Shown here one piece after another: positions 6,229-12,337 of a stretch of 12,337 bases of DNA. A program made the position numbers and the translations under genes. How positions within the stretch are numbered: the stretch's first letter is position 1; every line of letters begins with the position of its first letter. Source of the DNA: JANOBJ01 sp031411575 (GTDB taxonomy: Bacteria; Pseudomonadota; Gammaproteobacteria; Burkholderiales; Burkholderiaceae_C); NCBI GenBank assembly GCA_031411575.1, contig JANOBJ010000336.1, positions 1 through 12,337 of the forward strand. Direction: 5' to 3'. Under the pieces are notes generated by a model. That model was not told the DNA's origin and made no database searches. It was given only the letters and a program-made list of their open reading frames with translations.

Positions 6229-6650
6229 TTGATTTCTCCCTGTACTGACATTCCTGTTATCAAGACGCATGCCAGCGGCGGGCCTCTGTGTACAAAGTGA
6301 ATGAAATCAACCGTTTAGGCGTGCGAAGCGCCACGATGACCCCGATTAGTTGTAACTTTACATTACAACTTGTTTCAGAGTTGACGCACTTCCGCCGAAT
6401 CACGCCAGCCCCGCTTTGTGACCTAACGGTTCACCTTGAGACTGTGCAGGGCAAGAAACGGCTTAAACCCGCGCCATTGCTGGATTGTGGGTGTTTAGCC
6501 TGGTGAAAAATACCAACCGACCGATGGCCAGGCGCGCGCAAACTGTTTCAGTGGCGATACAGCAAGCCCCACCTGTCTTGCGGTGAGCCGCGTGGGACGC
6601 TGACGTTTGCCGGTGCCCGATACCCGCCATTGCGGTGTAATGTAACAAGC
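6229..6650. other. Divergent intergenic region between the small membrane protein and aat
   Basis: 422 bases with no supported gene. It must hold the promoters of both divergent genes. The clearest element is the AGTTGTAA/TTACAACT inverted repeat at 6348-6370. On the plus strand TGTAAT (6636-6641) could be a -10 box for aat, leaving a very short leader, and no Shine-Dalgarno precedes the aat ATG. A GTG-started 72-codon frame (6288-6506) has no RBS and no recognisable content. Confidence 0.55.
6348..6370. promoter_or_regulatory. Candidate operator, AT-rich inverted repeat
   Basis: AGTTGTAA (6348-6355) and TTACAACT (6363-6370) form a perfect 8-bp inverted repeat with a 7-base spacer, giving roughly two helical turns in total. 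It sits between divergent genes and is more AT-rich than its surroundings. The TGTAAC and TTACAA half-sites loosely resemble those of OmpR-type or other dimeric regulators; the regulator is unknown. Confidence 0.4.
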
Positions 6651-7406
6651 ATGTCCAAGCCTTCCCAGCGCCCCGCACTGCCCTGGCTGGCGCCGGGCGA
6701 CCCGTTTCCGGCGCCCGCGCGCGCCTGGGGGCCGCAAGACCCGGCGCCGGGCCTCTTGGCCGCCGGCGGCGCGCTGGATGTCGATTCGCTGCTGCGGGCC
6801 TACTCACAGGGCATCTTTCCCTGGTTCAGCGACGGTCAGCCGATCCTGTGGTGGAGCCCGGACCCGAGGATGGTCTTGCAAGTCGACGAGTTCCGGCTGC
6901 ACCGCTCGCTGCGCCAGCGGCTGGTGGCGTTTGCGCGCGATGCGCGCTGCGAGATCCGGGTGGACCACGCCTTTGGCGAGGTGATTCGTGCCTGCGCCGC
7001 CAGCCCGCGCGCCGGCCAGTCGGGCACCTGGATCGTGCCGGAGATGGTGGACGCCTACGAGGCCTTTCACGCCGCCGGGCATGCCCACAGCGTGGAAACC
7101 TGGATCGATGGCCAACTGGCCGGCGGGCTGTATTGCGTGGCGCGTGGACGTGCCTTGTTTGGCGAGTCGATGTTCATGCGCGCGCCCGACGCCTCCAAGA
7201 TCGCGCTGGCCGCGCTGGTGGCGCTGTGCCGCGCATACGGCGTGCGCTGGATCGACTGCCAGCAGAACACGGCCCACCTGGCTTCACTCGGCGCGCGCGA
7301 GATCCCGCGGCGCGCGCTGCTGACGGCGCTGGCCCGTGACACCACCTTGCCACCGCCACAGTGGCGTTTTGAGCCCGTATACTGGAAGCACTTGTTGCCG
7401 CCCTAG
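6651..7406 (+). CDS. aat: Leucyl/phenylalanyl-tRNA--protein transferase
   Basis: Transfers Leu or Phe from aminoacyl-tRNA to proteins with N-terminal Arg or Lys, making them substrates for ClpS-ClpAP degradation in the cytosol (EC 2.3.2.6). The 251 residues match the family (E. coli Aat 234). Signature segments in order: GLLAAGG 34-40, GIFPWFS 54-60, WWSPDPR 67-73, GTWI 125-128, HSVE 146-149, FGESMF 170-175, IDCQ 201-204 and SLGAREIPRR 212-221. ATG 6651 is used; an in-frame TTG at 6630 is less likely. No Shine-Dalgarno is visible. The bpt gene follows after 36 bases, so the two N-degron enzymes are probably co-transcribed. Confidence 0.96.
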   Translation: MSKPSQRPALPWLAPGDPFPAPARAWGPQDPAPGLLAAGGALDVDSLLRAYSQGIFPWFSDGQPILWWSPDPRMVLQVDEFRLHRSLRQRLVAFARDARCEIRVDHAFGEVIRACAASPRAGQSGTWIVPEMVDAYEAFHAAGHAHSVETWIDGQLAGGLYCVARGRALFGESMFMRAPDASKIALAALVALCRAYGVRWIDCQQNTAHLASLGAREIPRRALLTALARDTTLPPPQWRFEPVYWKHLLPP

Positions 7407-7442
7407 GTTCACGCACCCGCCCACGCACTCGCCCCTGCACCC

Positions 7443-8192
7443 GTGACGCATCTCAAGGATCTTCCGCTCCAGACGCTGCAGTTTTACGCAACGGCGCCCT
7501 ACCCGTGCAGCTACCTGCCCGGCAACCAGGCCCGCTCGCAGGTGGCCACGCCCAGCCACCTGATCCACAACGACGCGTATTCCGACCTGGTCACCAGCGG
7601 CTTCCGGCGCAGCGGCATGTTCACCTACCGGCCCTACTGCGACGGCTGCCGAGCCTGCATTCCGCTGCGCGTGCTGGCCCAGCAGTTCGCGCCTGATCGC
7701 AGCCAGCGCCGCGCCTGGGCGCGCCACCAGAACCTGCAGGCGCGCGTGCTCAAGCTGTGCTTCGTACCCGAGCACTACAACCTGTACTTGCGCTACCAGA
7801 CCGGCCGCCACGCCGGCGGCGGCATGGACCACGACAGCATCGACCAGTACACCCAGTTCCTGCTGCAAAGCCGGGTGAATTCGCGGCTGGTGGAGTTTCG
7901 CGAAACGCTGGCCGACGGTTCTGCCGGCGAGCTGAAGATGGTGTCGATCCTGGACGTGCTGAACGATGGCATCTCGGCTGTCTACACCTTCTACGAACCC
8001 GAGGCCGCCACCAGCTATGGCACCTGGAGCGTGCTGTGGCAGATCGAGCAGGCGCGCCAGATGAAGCTGGCGCATGTGTACCTGGGCTACTGGATCCAGC
8101 AGAGCCCCAAGATGAACTACAAGGCGCGCTTTACGCCCTGCGAAGTCCTCGTGGAAGGGCAGTGGCTGCCGGCGGAAATCGCGGCGTCCTGA
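7443..8192 (+). CDS. bpt: Aspartate/glutamate leucyltransferase (ATE1-like)
   Basis: Transfers Leu from Leu-tRNA to proteins beginning with Asp or Glu, the second branch of the bacterial N-degron pathway (EC 2.3.2.29). 249 residues. The N-terminal ATE domain carries PCSYLPG (C22), then YRPYCDGCRACIPLRV with C66, C69 and C72. The C-terminal transferase domain has MDHDSIDQYTQFL at 128-140, YTFYEP 181-186, SYGTWSVLWQIEQA 191-204, YLGYWI 213-218 and MNYK 224-227. The start is GTG, with no in-frame upstream ATG and a weak ribosome site. It follows aat closely. Homologues are often labelled arginyltransferase; the bacterial group is leucyl-specific as far as characterised. Confidence 0.95.
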   Translation: MTHLKDLPLQTLQFYATAPYPCSYLPGNQARSQVATPSHLIHNDAYSDLVTSGFRRSGMFTYRPYCDGCRACIPLRVLAQQFAPDRSQRRAWARHQNLQARVLKLCFVPEHYNLYLRYQTGRHAGGGMDHDSIDQYTQFLLQSRVNSRLVEFRETLADGSAGELKMVSILDVLNDGISAVYTFYEPEAATSYGTWSVLWQIEQARQMKLAHVYLGYWIQQSPKMNYKARFTPCEVLVEGQWLPAEIAAS

Positions 8193-8293
8193 CCCACGCG
8201 GGGTGGCGGCATTGCGCCGACCTGCAATTCCCGCCCGGCGCCCAGCCCACAACGCGCCCGCTATCGCACCTCGCAGCTTGTAATTTCAAAAGG

Positions 8294-8299
8294 TAAAAT
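8294..8299 (+). promoter_or_regulatory. Candidate -10 box for the IclR-family gene
   Basis: TAAAAT stands 27 bases before the ATG in an AT-rich island (TTGTAATTTCAAAAGG) within GC-rich DNA. No good -35 hexamer is seen at 16-18 bases. This suggests the regulator has its own promoter apart from aat-bpt. Confidence 0.4.
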
Positions 8300-8326
8300 G
8301 GCAGTCAACCTGATGGTGGCCTGCCC

Positions 8327-9115
8327 ATGCGAAAAACCGACCCGAATGTTCCCGCCGTGCCCACGGTGCAAGTCATCGAGCGCATGTTTGCGCTGATGGA
8401 CGTGCTGGCCTCGCGCGAGGAGCCGGTCTCGCTCAAGGAAATCAGCGAAAAGACCGGCCTGCACCCGTCCACCACCCACCGCATCCTGAACGACCTCGCA
8501 ATCGGCCGCTATGTGGACCGGCCCGAGGCCGGCAGCTACCGGCTGGGCATGCGGCTGCTGGAACTGGGCAATCTGGTCAAAGGCCGCCTGAACGTGCGCG
8601 ATGCGGCGCTGGCACCGATGCGCGAGCTGCACAAGCTGATCCAGCAGCCGGTCAACCTGAGCATGCGCCAGGGCGACGAGATCGTGTACATCGAACGCGC
8701 CTTCAGCGAACGATCGGGCATGCAGGTGGTGCGCGCCATCGGCGGCCGCGCGCCGCTGCACCTGACCTCCGTGGGCAAGCTCTTCCTCGCGGCGGACGAT
8801 CCGCAGCGCGTGCGCGCCTACGCCACGCGTACCGGGCTGGCTGGCCACACCAAGAACAGCATCACGCAGTTGCCGGTGCTGGAGCGCGAGCTGTCCAAGG
8901 TGCGCCAGTACGGCAACGCGCGCGACAACGAAGAGCTGGAGCTGGGTGTGCGCTGCATGGCCGCCGGCATCTATGACGACCAGAGACGGTTGGTGGCGGG
9001 CTTGTCGATTTCGGCGCCGGCGGACCGTCTGGACGAAGGCTGGTTGAGCAAGCTGCAGACCGCAGCCAGTGATATTTCGGGGGCGTTGGGCTACCGCGAG
9101 AGCGTCGGCGCCTGA
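8327..9115 (+). CDS. IclR-family transcriptional regulator
   Basis: DNA-binding regulator of 262 residues, typical for the family. The N-terminal winged helix-turn-helix covers about 13-75, with VSLKEISEKTGLHPSTTHR as helix-turn-helix core (34-52) and wing SYRLG. The C-terminal GAF-like effector domain runs from about 95 to 258, with RAPLHLTSVGKLFLA (141-155) and ELGVRCMAAGIYDD (205-218), the usual ligand-pocket segments. The effector and target genes cannot be read from the sequence: the neighbours are bpt upstream and a convergent peptidase gene downstream, and neither is a metabolic operon. Autoregulation is common in the family. The ATG has only a weak GGTGG ribosome site. A hairpin directly after the stop probably ends transcription. 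Confidence 0.93.
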   Translation: MRKTDPNVPAVPTVQVIERMFALMDVLASREEPVSLKEISEKTGLHPSTTHRILNDLAIGRYVDRPEAGSYRLGMRLLELGNLVKGRLNVRDAALAPMRELHKLIQQPVNLSMRQGDEIVYIERAFSERSGMQVVRAIGGRAPLHLTSVGKLFLAADDPQRVRAYATRTGLAGHTKNSITQLPVLERELSKVRQYGNARDNEELELGVRCMAAGIYDDQRRLVAGLSISAPADRLDEGWLSKLQTAASDISGALGYRESVGA

Positions 9116-9122
9116 GCCGGGT

Positions 9123-9147
9123 AAAGCAGCCCTTTGGGCGCTGTTTT
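9123..9147 (+). terminator. Terminator after the IclR-family gene
   Basis: AAAGCAGCCC (9123-9132) folds on GG-C-GCTGTTTT (9137-9147) with one bulged C and a small loop; the stem ends in four T's eight bases past the stop codon. The stem is modest in length, so strength is uncertain. Confidence 0.6.
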
Positions 9148-9188
9148 CAGGTCAAATGCGGCCGTTGTCCGCACCAGTTGGTCATAGT

Positions 9189-9209
9189 TTGCTATATATT
9201 TTATAGCAA
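9189..9209. repeat. AT-rich palindromic repeat between convergent genes
   Basis: TTGCTATA (9189-9196) and TATAGCAA (9202-9209) form a perfect 8-bp inverted repeat with a TATTT spacer. It is related to the element at 3351-3367. It is the 3' part of a longer mosaic stretch (CAGGTCAAA.. at 9148 onward) that I recall as common between genes in Comamonadaceae. On the minus strand it could act as a 3' end structure for the peptidase gene. Confidence 0.6.
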
Positions 9210-9216
9210 TTCGGCT

Positions 9217-9235
9217 TCAGTCACGGATTGACTGA
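9217..9235. repeat. Perfect 7-bp inverted repeat between convergent genes
   Basis: TCAGTCA (9217-9223) and TGACTGA (9229-9235) flank a CGGAT loop. It lies eight bases after the preceding palindrome and 49 bases past the stop of the minus-strand peptidase gene. Without a T-run it would be an RNA-protecting 3' hairpin more than a terminator. Confidence 0.5.
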
Positions 9236-9283
9236 TCGATGGCGCACAGCGCGCGCGGCGGGCCTGCGCGGCCCCGCGCGACG

Positions 9284-10369
9284 TCAGCCGGCGACCTGGC
9301 GCGGCGCAACCGCTGGTGGCCGTGATTCGACCCAGCGGCGCACGCGCTCGGCGTCGCCCAGGCGGCTCAGCTTGCCGGCAGAATCCAGGAACACCATGAT
9401 GAGCTTGCGCCCGGCGATCCTGGTCTGCATCACCAGGCACTGGCCGGCCTCGGAGATATAGCCGGTTTTCTGCAGGCCGATCTCCCATTCGGGGTTCTTG
9501 ACCAGGCGGTTGGTGTTGTTGAACTGCAGCGTGCGGTTGCCCACCTCGATCTGGTGGCCGGGTGACGTGGACAGCTCGCGCAGCGCGGGCTGGGTGTAGG
9601 CGGCGCTCACCAGGATGGCCAGGTCTTTGGCGCTGGACTGGTTGAGGCTGGACAGGCCGGTTGGCTCCACATAGCGGGTGTCGCTCATCGACAGCAACCT
9701 GGCCTTGGCGTTCATGCCCTTCACAAACATCGCCATGCCGCCGGGAAAGGTACGGCCGAGGGCGTGCGCGGCTCGGTTTTCGCTGGACATCAGCGCCAGA
9801 TGCAACAGTTCGCCACGGCTGAGCAGCGTGCCGACCTTCAGGCGCGAGCGGCTGCCCTTTTCGGTGTCGACATCGTCCTGGGTGATCTCGATCATCTCGT
9901 CCATCGGCAACTTGGCCTCGGTGATGATGACGCCGGTCATGAGCTTGGTGAGCGAGGCAATGGGCAGCACGGCGTGGTCGTTCTTGCTGAACAGCACCTC
10001 GTTGGTGTCCTGGTCGATCACCAGCGCCACGCTGGATTTCAGGTCCAGCTCATCCTGCATGCCATGCAGGCCGGCGAGTTGCCCGAAGGAAGGCCTGGGC
10101 GGCGCTGCCACCACGCGCACGATGGAGCGGCGGTGCCGCGACGACACCACCACCGCCTTGCCGCCCTTGCGCTTGACGACGACGACCGGCTTGCCACCCT
10201 TGCGCTTGGCCATCTGGGCAGAAGACGTGGTCTTTTTGACCACCACCTTCTTGCGCTGGGCTGCCTGCGCTTCCGGCAGGTTGAGAGCGAACGCCACCAC
10301 GCCAAGCCCGATGACGGCCAACACACGATGCAGCACCCCGCCCCACCCCAACGACACACGACGGACCAT
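9284..10369 (-). CDS. pbpG: D-alanyl-D-alanine endopeptidase (PBP7-type, S11 family)
   Basis: Periplasmic serine peptidase that cuts D-Ala cross-links in peptidoglycan; 361 residues. The signal peptide is 1-36 (MVRRVSLGWGG start, hydrophobic 16-30, cleavage after AQA). All three penicillin-binding motifs are present: SLTK 139-142 (Ser139 nucleophile, Lys142), SEN 196-198 and KTG 301-303. There is no clear C-terminal amphipathic anchor as in DacA, which favours the PbpG group. Odd feature: residues 39-86 are very basic and repetitive (KRKGGK at 55-60 and 66-71, each followed by a Val run), absent from E. coli PBP7. The ATG at 10369 follows GGGGAT and begins the signal peptide. A promoter lies at 10409-10438; leuA lies upstream on the same strand. 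Confidence 0.92.
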   Translation of the reverse strand: MVRRVSLGWGGVLHRVLAVIGLGVVAFALNLPEAQAAQRKKVVVKKTTSSAQMAKRKGGKPVVVVKRKGGKAVVVSSRHRRSIVRVVAAPPRPSFGQLAGLHGMQDELDLKSSVALVIDQDTNEVLFSKNDHAVLPIASLTKLMTGVIITEAKLPMDEMIEITQDDVDTEKGSRSRLKVGTLLSRGELLHLALMSSENRAAHALGRTFPGGMAMFVKGMNAKARLLSMSDTRYVEPTGLSSLNQSSAKDLAILVSAAYTQPALRELSTSPGHQIEVGNRTLQFNNTNRLVKNPEWEIGLQKTGYISEAGQCLVMQTRIAGRKLIMVFLDSAGKLSRLGDAERVRRWVESRPPAVAPRQVAG

Positions 10370-10408
10370 GACACCATCCCCGGTATGTAAGAACAATGAC
10401 CGGAGTGT

Positions 10409-10438
10409 ATATAAATGAAAAAACTCACGCAAGATCAA
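10409..10438 (-). promoter_or_regulatory. Sigma70-type promoter of pbpG
   Basis: On the minus strand TTGATC (10438-10433) and TTATAT (10414-10409) are 18 bases apart. The start would be near 10402, giving a 33-base leader before the ATG. This is the best -35/-10 pair in the window and suggests pbpG is transcribed apart from leuA. Confidence 0.6.
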
Positions 10439-10497
10439 TTACTTGCGCGATGTTCATAAACCACAAAACTAACTTAGGGCCAAAAAGCGGCAAAAAG

Positions 10498-12036
10498 TCA
10501 CCCTTGTGCAGCAACCCGATCAGCTTTGCTCTGTAACTTGTTGAGCGCACTCAGATAAGCCTTGGCGGACGCGACCACGATGTCCGGGTCGGCGCCTACC
10601 CCGTTCACCACCCGGCCACTGTTCGTCAACCGCACCGTCACCTCCCCCTGGCTCTCGGTGGAACCGCTGATGGCGTTGACCGAATAGAGCACCATCTCCG
10701 CGCCGCTTTTGACATGCGTTTCAATGGCTTTGAGGGATGCGTCGACCGGGCCGTTGCCGTCCGATTCACCTTTGACTTCCTTGCCGTCCACCGTGAACAC
10801 GATGGCGGCATGGGGTCGTTCGCCGGTTTCGCTGTGCTGCGACAGCGAGACGAAACCGTATTGTTCTTTTTCGTGCGTCACGCTCTCATCGCTCACCAGC
10901 GCGAGGATGTCCTCGTCAAAGATTTCGCTCTTGCGGTCAGCCAGTTCCTTGAAGCGCGCAAACGCGGTGTTGACATCGGCCTCGCTCTCCATCGACACGC
11001 CCAGCTCATGCAAGCGCGCCTTGAAGGCATTGCGCCCCGAGAGCTTGCCCAGCACGATCTTGTTGGCGCTCCAGCCGACGTCCTCGGCGCGCATGATCTC
11101 GTAGGTGTCGCGCGCCTTGAGCACACCGTCCTGGTGAATGCCCGAGGCGTGCGCGAACGCGTTGGCGCCCACCACCGCCTTGTTGGGCTGCACCACGAAG
11201 CCGGTGGTCTGGCTCACCATGCGGCTGGCGGCCACGATGTGGATCGGATCGATGTTCATCGTGAGGCCGAAGTAGTCCTTGCGCGTCTTCACCGCCATCA
11301 CGATCTCTTCAAGGCTGCAGTTGCCCGCGCGCTCGCCCAGGCCATTGATGGTGCACTCGACCTGGCGTGCGCCGCCAATCTTCACACCCGCCAGCGAGTT
11401 GGCCACCGCCATACCGAGGTCGTTGTGGCAATGCACCGACCAGACCGCCTTGTCCGAGTTGGGAATGCGCTCGCGCAGCGTCCTGATGAACTCGCCATAC
11501 AGCTCAGGTACCGCGTAGCCCACCGTGTCGGGCACGTTGATGGTGGTGGCGCCTTCGGTGATCACGGCTTCGAGCACGCGGCACAAAAAGTCCATCTCGC
11601 TGCGGTAACCATCTTCGGGTGAAAACTCGATGTCGCCACACAGGTTGCGGGCGAAGCGCACCGACTGCTTGGCTTGCTCGAACACCTGGTCCGGCGTCAT
11701 GCGCAGCTTTTTTTCCATGTGCAGCGGGCTGGTGGCGATGAAGGTGTGGATGCGCGCGCGGGCCGCATCTTTCAGCGCTTCGGCCGCACGCGCGATGTCG
11801 CGGTCGTTGGCGCGCGACAGTGAGCAGATGGTCGAGTCCTTGATGGCGCGGGCAATGCCCTGCACCGCCTCGAAGTCGCCATTGGAGCTGGCGGCAAAAC
11901 CGGCCTCGATCACATCGACCTTCAGGCGCTCCAGCTGGCGCGCGATGCGCAGTTTCTCGTCCTTGGTCATGGAGGCGCCGGGCGATTGCTCGCCATCGCG
12001 CAACGTCGTGTCGAAAATGATCAGTTGGTCAGTCAT
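10498..12036 (-). CDS. leuA: 2-isopropylmalate synthase
   Basis: First committed enzyme of leucine biosynthesis: acetyl-CoA plus 2-oxoisovalerate gives 2-isopropylmalate (EC 2.3.3.13). 512 residues, the usual bacterial length. The TIM-barrel catalytic domain has FDTTLRDGEQSPG 8-20, HCHNDLG 202-208 and NGLGERAGN 231-239; D9, H202, H204 and N239 are the expected metal-site residues. The region at 300-390 is the linker (HASGIHQDG at 297-304), and from about 390 comes the C-terminal regulatory domain for leucine feedback, with GNGPVDASLKAI at 427-438. The ATG at 12036 is preceded by AGGAGA, the clearest ribosome site in the window. Expression is governed by the attenuator immediately upstream. 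No strong terminator follows. Confidence 0.97.
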   Translation of the reverse strand: MTDQLIIFDTTLRDGEQSPGASMTKDEKLRIARQLERLKVDVIEAGFAASSNGDFEAVQGIARAIKDSTICSLSRANDRDIARAAEALKDAARARIHTFIATSPLHMEKKLRMTPDQVFEQAKQSVRFARNLCGDIEFSPEDGYRSEMDFLCRVLEAVITEGATTINVPDTVGYAVPELYGEFIRTLRERIPNSDKAVWSVHCHNDLGMAVANSLAGVKIGGARQVECTINGLGERAGNCSLEEIVMAVKTRKDYFGLTMNIDPIHIVAASRMVSQTTGFVVQPNKAVVGANAFAHASGIHQDGVLKARDTYEIMRAEDVGWSANKIVLGKLSGRNAFKARLHELGVSMESEADVNTAFARFKELADRKSEIFDEDILALVSDESVTHEKEQYGFVSLSQHSETGERPHAAIVFTVDGKEVKGESDGNGPVDASLKAIETHVKSGAEMVLYSVNAISGSTESQGEVTVRLTNSGRVVNGVGADPDIVVASAKAYLSALNKLQSKADRVAAQG

Positions 12037-12083
12037 GTCGTTTCTCCTTGTTCCTTGAAACCCGCAAGCTCGAATTCGTTGGC

Positions 12084-12121
12084 ACAAAACACAAGGCCCG
12101 TTGCGGGTGCATACGGGCCTT
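12084..12121 (-). terminator. Attenuator terminator in the leuA leader
   Basis: On the minus strand AAGGCCCGT (12121-12113) pairs perfectly with ACGGGCCTT (12101-12093) around an 11-base loop, followed by GTGTTTTGT. The U-run is interrupted but adequate. It lies between the leader peptide stop and leuA. Its 5' arm is also complementary to bases inside the leader peptide gene (12162-12156), so it can be disrupted. Confidence 0.85.
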
Positions 12122-12144
12122 TGGTGAGGGTGTGTGCGCGTGCG

Positions 12145-12198
12145 CTACCGTCTCCGCCCGTAGGAAGATAGCAGTAGCGGCAGCGAAACTTGATTCAT
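12145..12198 (-). CDS. leuL: leuA leader peptide (leucine attenuation)
   Basis: A 17-codon ORF, MNQVSLPLLLSSYGRRR, on the minus strand with stop TAG at 12147-12145. Four of codons 6-10 are Leu (CTG, CTA, CTG, CTA); CTA is rare in such GC-rich genomes, which would sharpen the response to charged tRNA-Leu. The codons TAC GGG C at 12162-12156 copy the terminator's 3' arm and are complementary to its 5' arm (12118-12112). The SYGR residues are therefore probably set by RNA pairing. No ribosome site is seen, and the -10 box position suggests the mRNA begins at this ATG. The symbol is by analogy with enterobacterial leuL. Confidence 0.82.
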   Translation of the reverse strand: MNQVSLPLLLSSYGRRR

Positions 12199-12205
12199 GC
12201 CAAGA

Positions 12206-12214
12206 AATATAGCA
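12206..12214 (-). promoter_or_regulatory. Extended -10 promoter of the leuA leader
   Basis: On the minus strand TGC-TATATT (12214-12206) fits an extended -10 (TGn-TATAAT). Seven bases separate it from the leader peptide ATG at 12198, so transcription should start at or next to that A. No good -35 is present; the -35 position overlaps the GATCGCGATC palindrome (12228-12237). Confidence 0.55.
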
Positions 12215-12227
12215 CAGGTTGGCGATG

Positions 12228-12237
12228 GATCGCGATC
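12228..12237. promoter_or_regulatory. Palindrome over the leuA -35 region
   Basis: GATCGCGATC is a perfect 10-bp palindrome placed where the -35 hexamer would lie for the leuA leader promoter. A repressor or activator site is possible, but the element is short and could occur by chance. Confidence 0.25.
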
Positions 12238-12244
12238 GGCGAGC

Positions 12245-12337
12245 CTACTTGTGCAGGCCGCGCTCGTCGGGCTCGTCGGTGGAGGTGCTGATCACGCTGG
12301 TCTGCACGCCTTTGAACTTGCGCCAGCCGTAGATCAC
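12245..12337 (-). CDS. C-terminal end of an upstream gene, perhaps phosphatidylserine synthase
   Basis: Thirty codons and a TAG stop (12247-12245) run off the window edge. Visible residues include VIYGWRKFKGVQTSVISTS and a polar tail TDEPDERGLHK. A short hydrophobic-to-basic junction (IYGWRKFK) followed by an acidic tail would suit the cytosolic end of a membrane protein. In Burkholderiales the genes before leuA are often psd and pssA, so CDP-diacylglycerol--serine O-phosphatidyltransferase is a guess from context. That the frame is coding is likely, judging by codon use; identity is not established. Confidence 0.55.
   Translation of the reverse strand: MIYGWRKFKGVQTSVISTSTDEPDERGLHK

Noticed and set aside
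6257..6275. Possible sigma54 promoter (TGGCATGCGTCTTGAT) on the minus strand upstream of the small membrane protein
   Set aside because: The -12 element reads GA in place of the nearly invariant GC, so the match is not convincing.
6288..6506. 72-codon plus-strand ORF starting GTG
   Set aside because: No ribosome site, no recognisable content, and it runs through the operator-like palindrome.
10714..11622. 302-codon plus-strand ORF antisense to leuA
   Set aside because: It is His/Val/Arg-rich, lacks any motif and lies wholly within leuA.

Overview
The window looks like a chromosome segment from a GC-rich betaproteobacterium of the order Burkholderiales, most likely family Comamonadaceae (Rhodoferax/Polaromonas/Hydrogenophaga-like). 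This rests on the protein types, strong G/C third-position bias, the gene neighbourhoods, and two kinds of short dispersed repeat (a GCGGCCCGGCGGAG-containing element and a GCTA..TTTTATAGC element) that I associate with this family. The genus is inferred and was not checked by a search.

Left part, plus strand (1-3029): cysN (ATP sulfurylase GTPase subunit), then fdxA (7Fe-8S ferredoxin) and a TrxR-like ferredoxin--NADP reductase. The three are closely spaced. They connect sulfate activation with a small NADPH-to-ferredoxin electron route. cysN carries an in-frame repeat element in its middle, and a related repeat sits across its start.

A terminator (3057-3093) is followed by a clear TPP (THI-box) riboswitch (about 3129-3221). 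It heads a TonB-dependent outer-membrane receptor gene that is broken by a one-base frameshift near 4052. By this context the receptor would import thiamine or a thiamine precursor. Then come tRNA-Asn(GTT) with its own -10 box and a very strong terminator, a 348-base gene-free stretch rich in inverted repeats, and a small minus-strand membrane protein.

Middle, plus strand (6651-9115): aat and bpt, the two bacterial N-degron transferases that tag proteins for ClpS/ClpAP, then an IclR-family regulator. Right part, minus strand: a PbpG-type D,D-endopeptidase with an unusually basic linker, leuA (2-isopropylmalate synthase), and the last 30 codons of an upstream gene, perhaps pssA.

The best-supported regulatory system is upstream of leuA. 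A 17-residue leader peptide with four Leu codons, an intrinsic terminator, and a 7-base segment inside the leader-peptide ORF that can pair with the terminator's 5' arm form a complete ribosome-mediated attenuator. The -10 box position suggests the leader mRNA starts at the AUG (leaderless).
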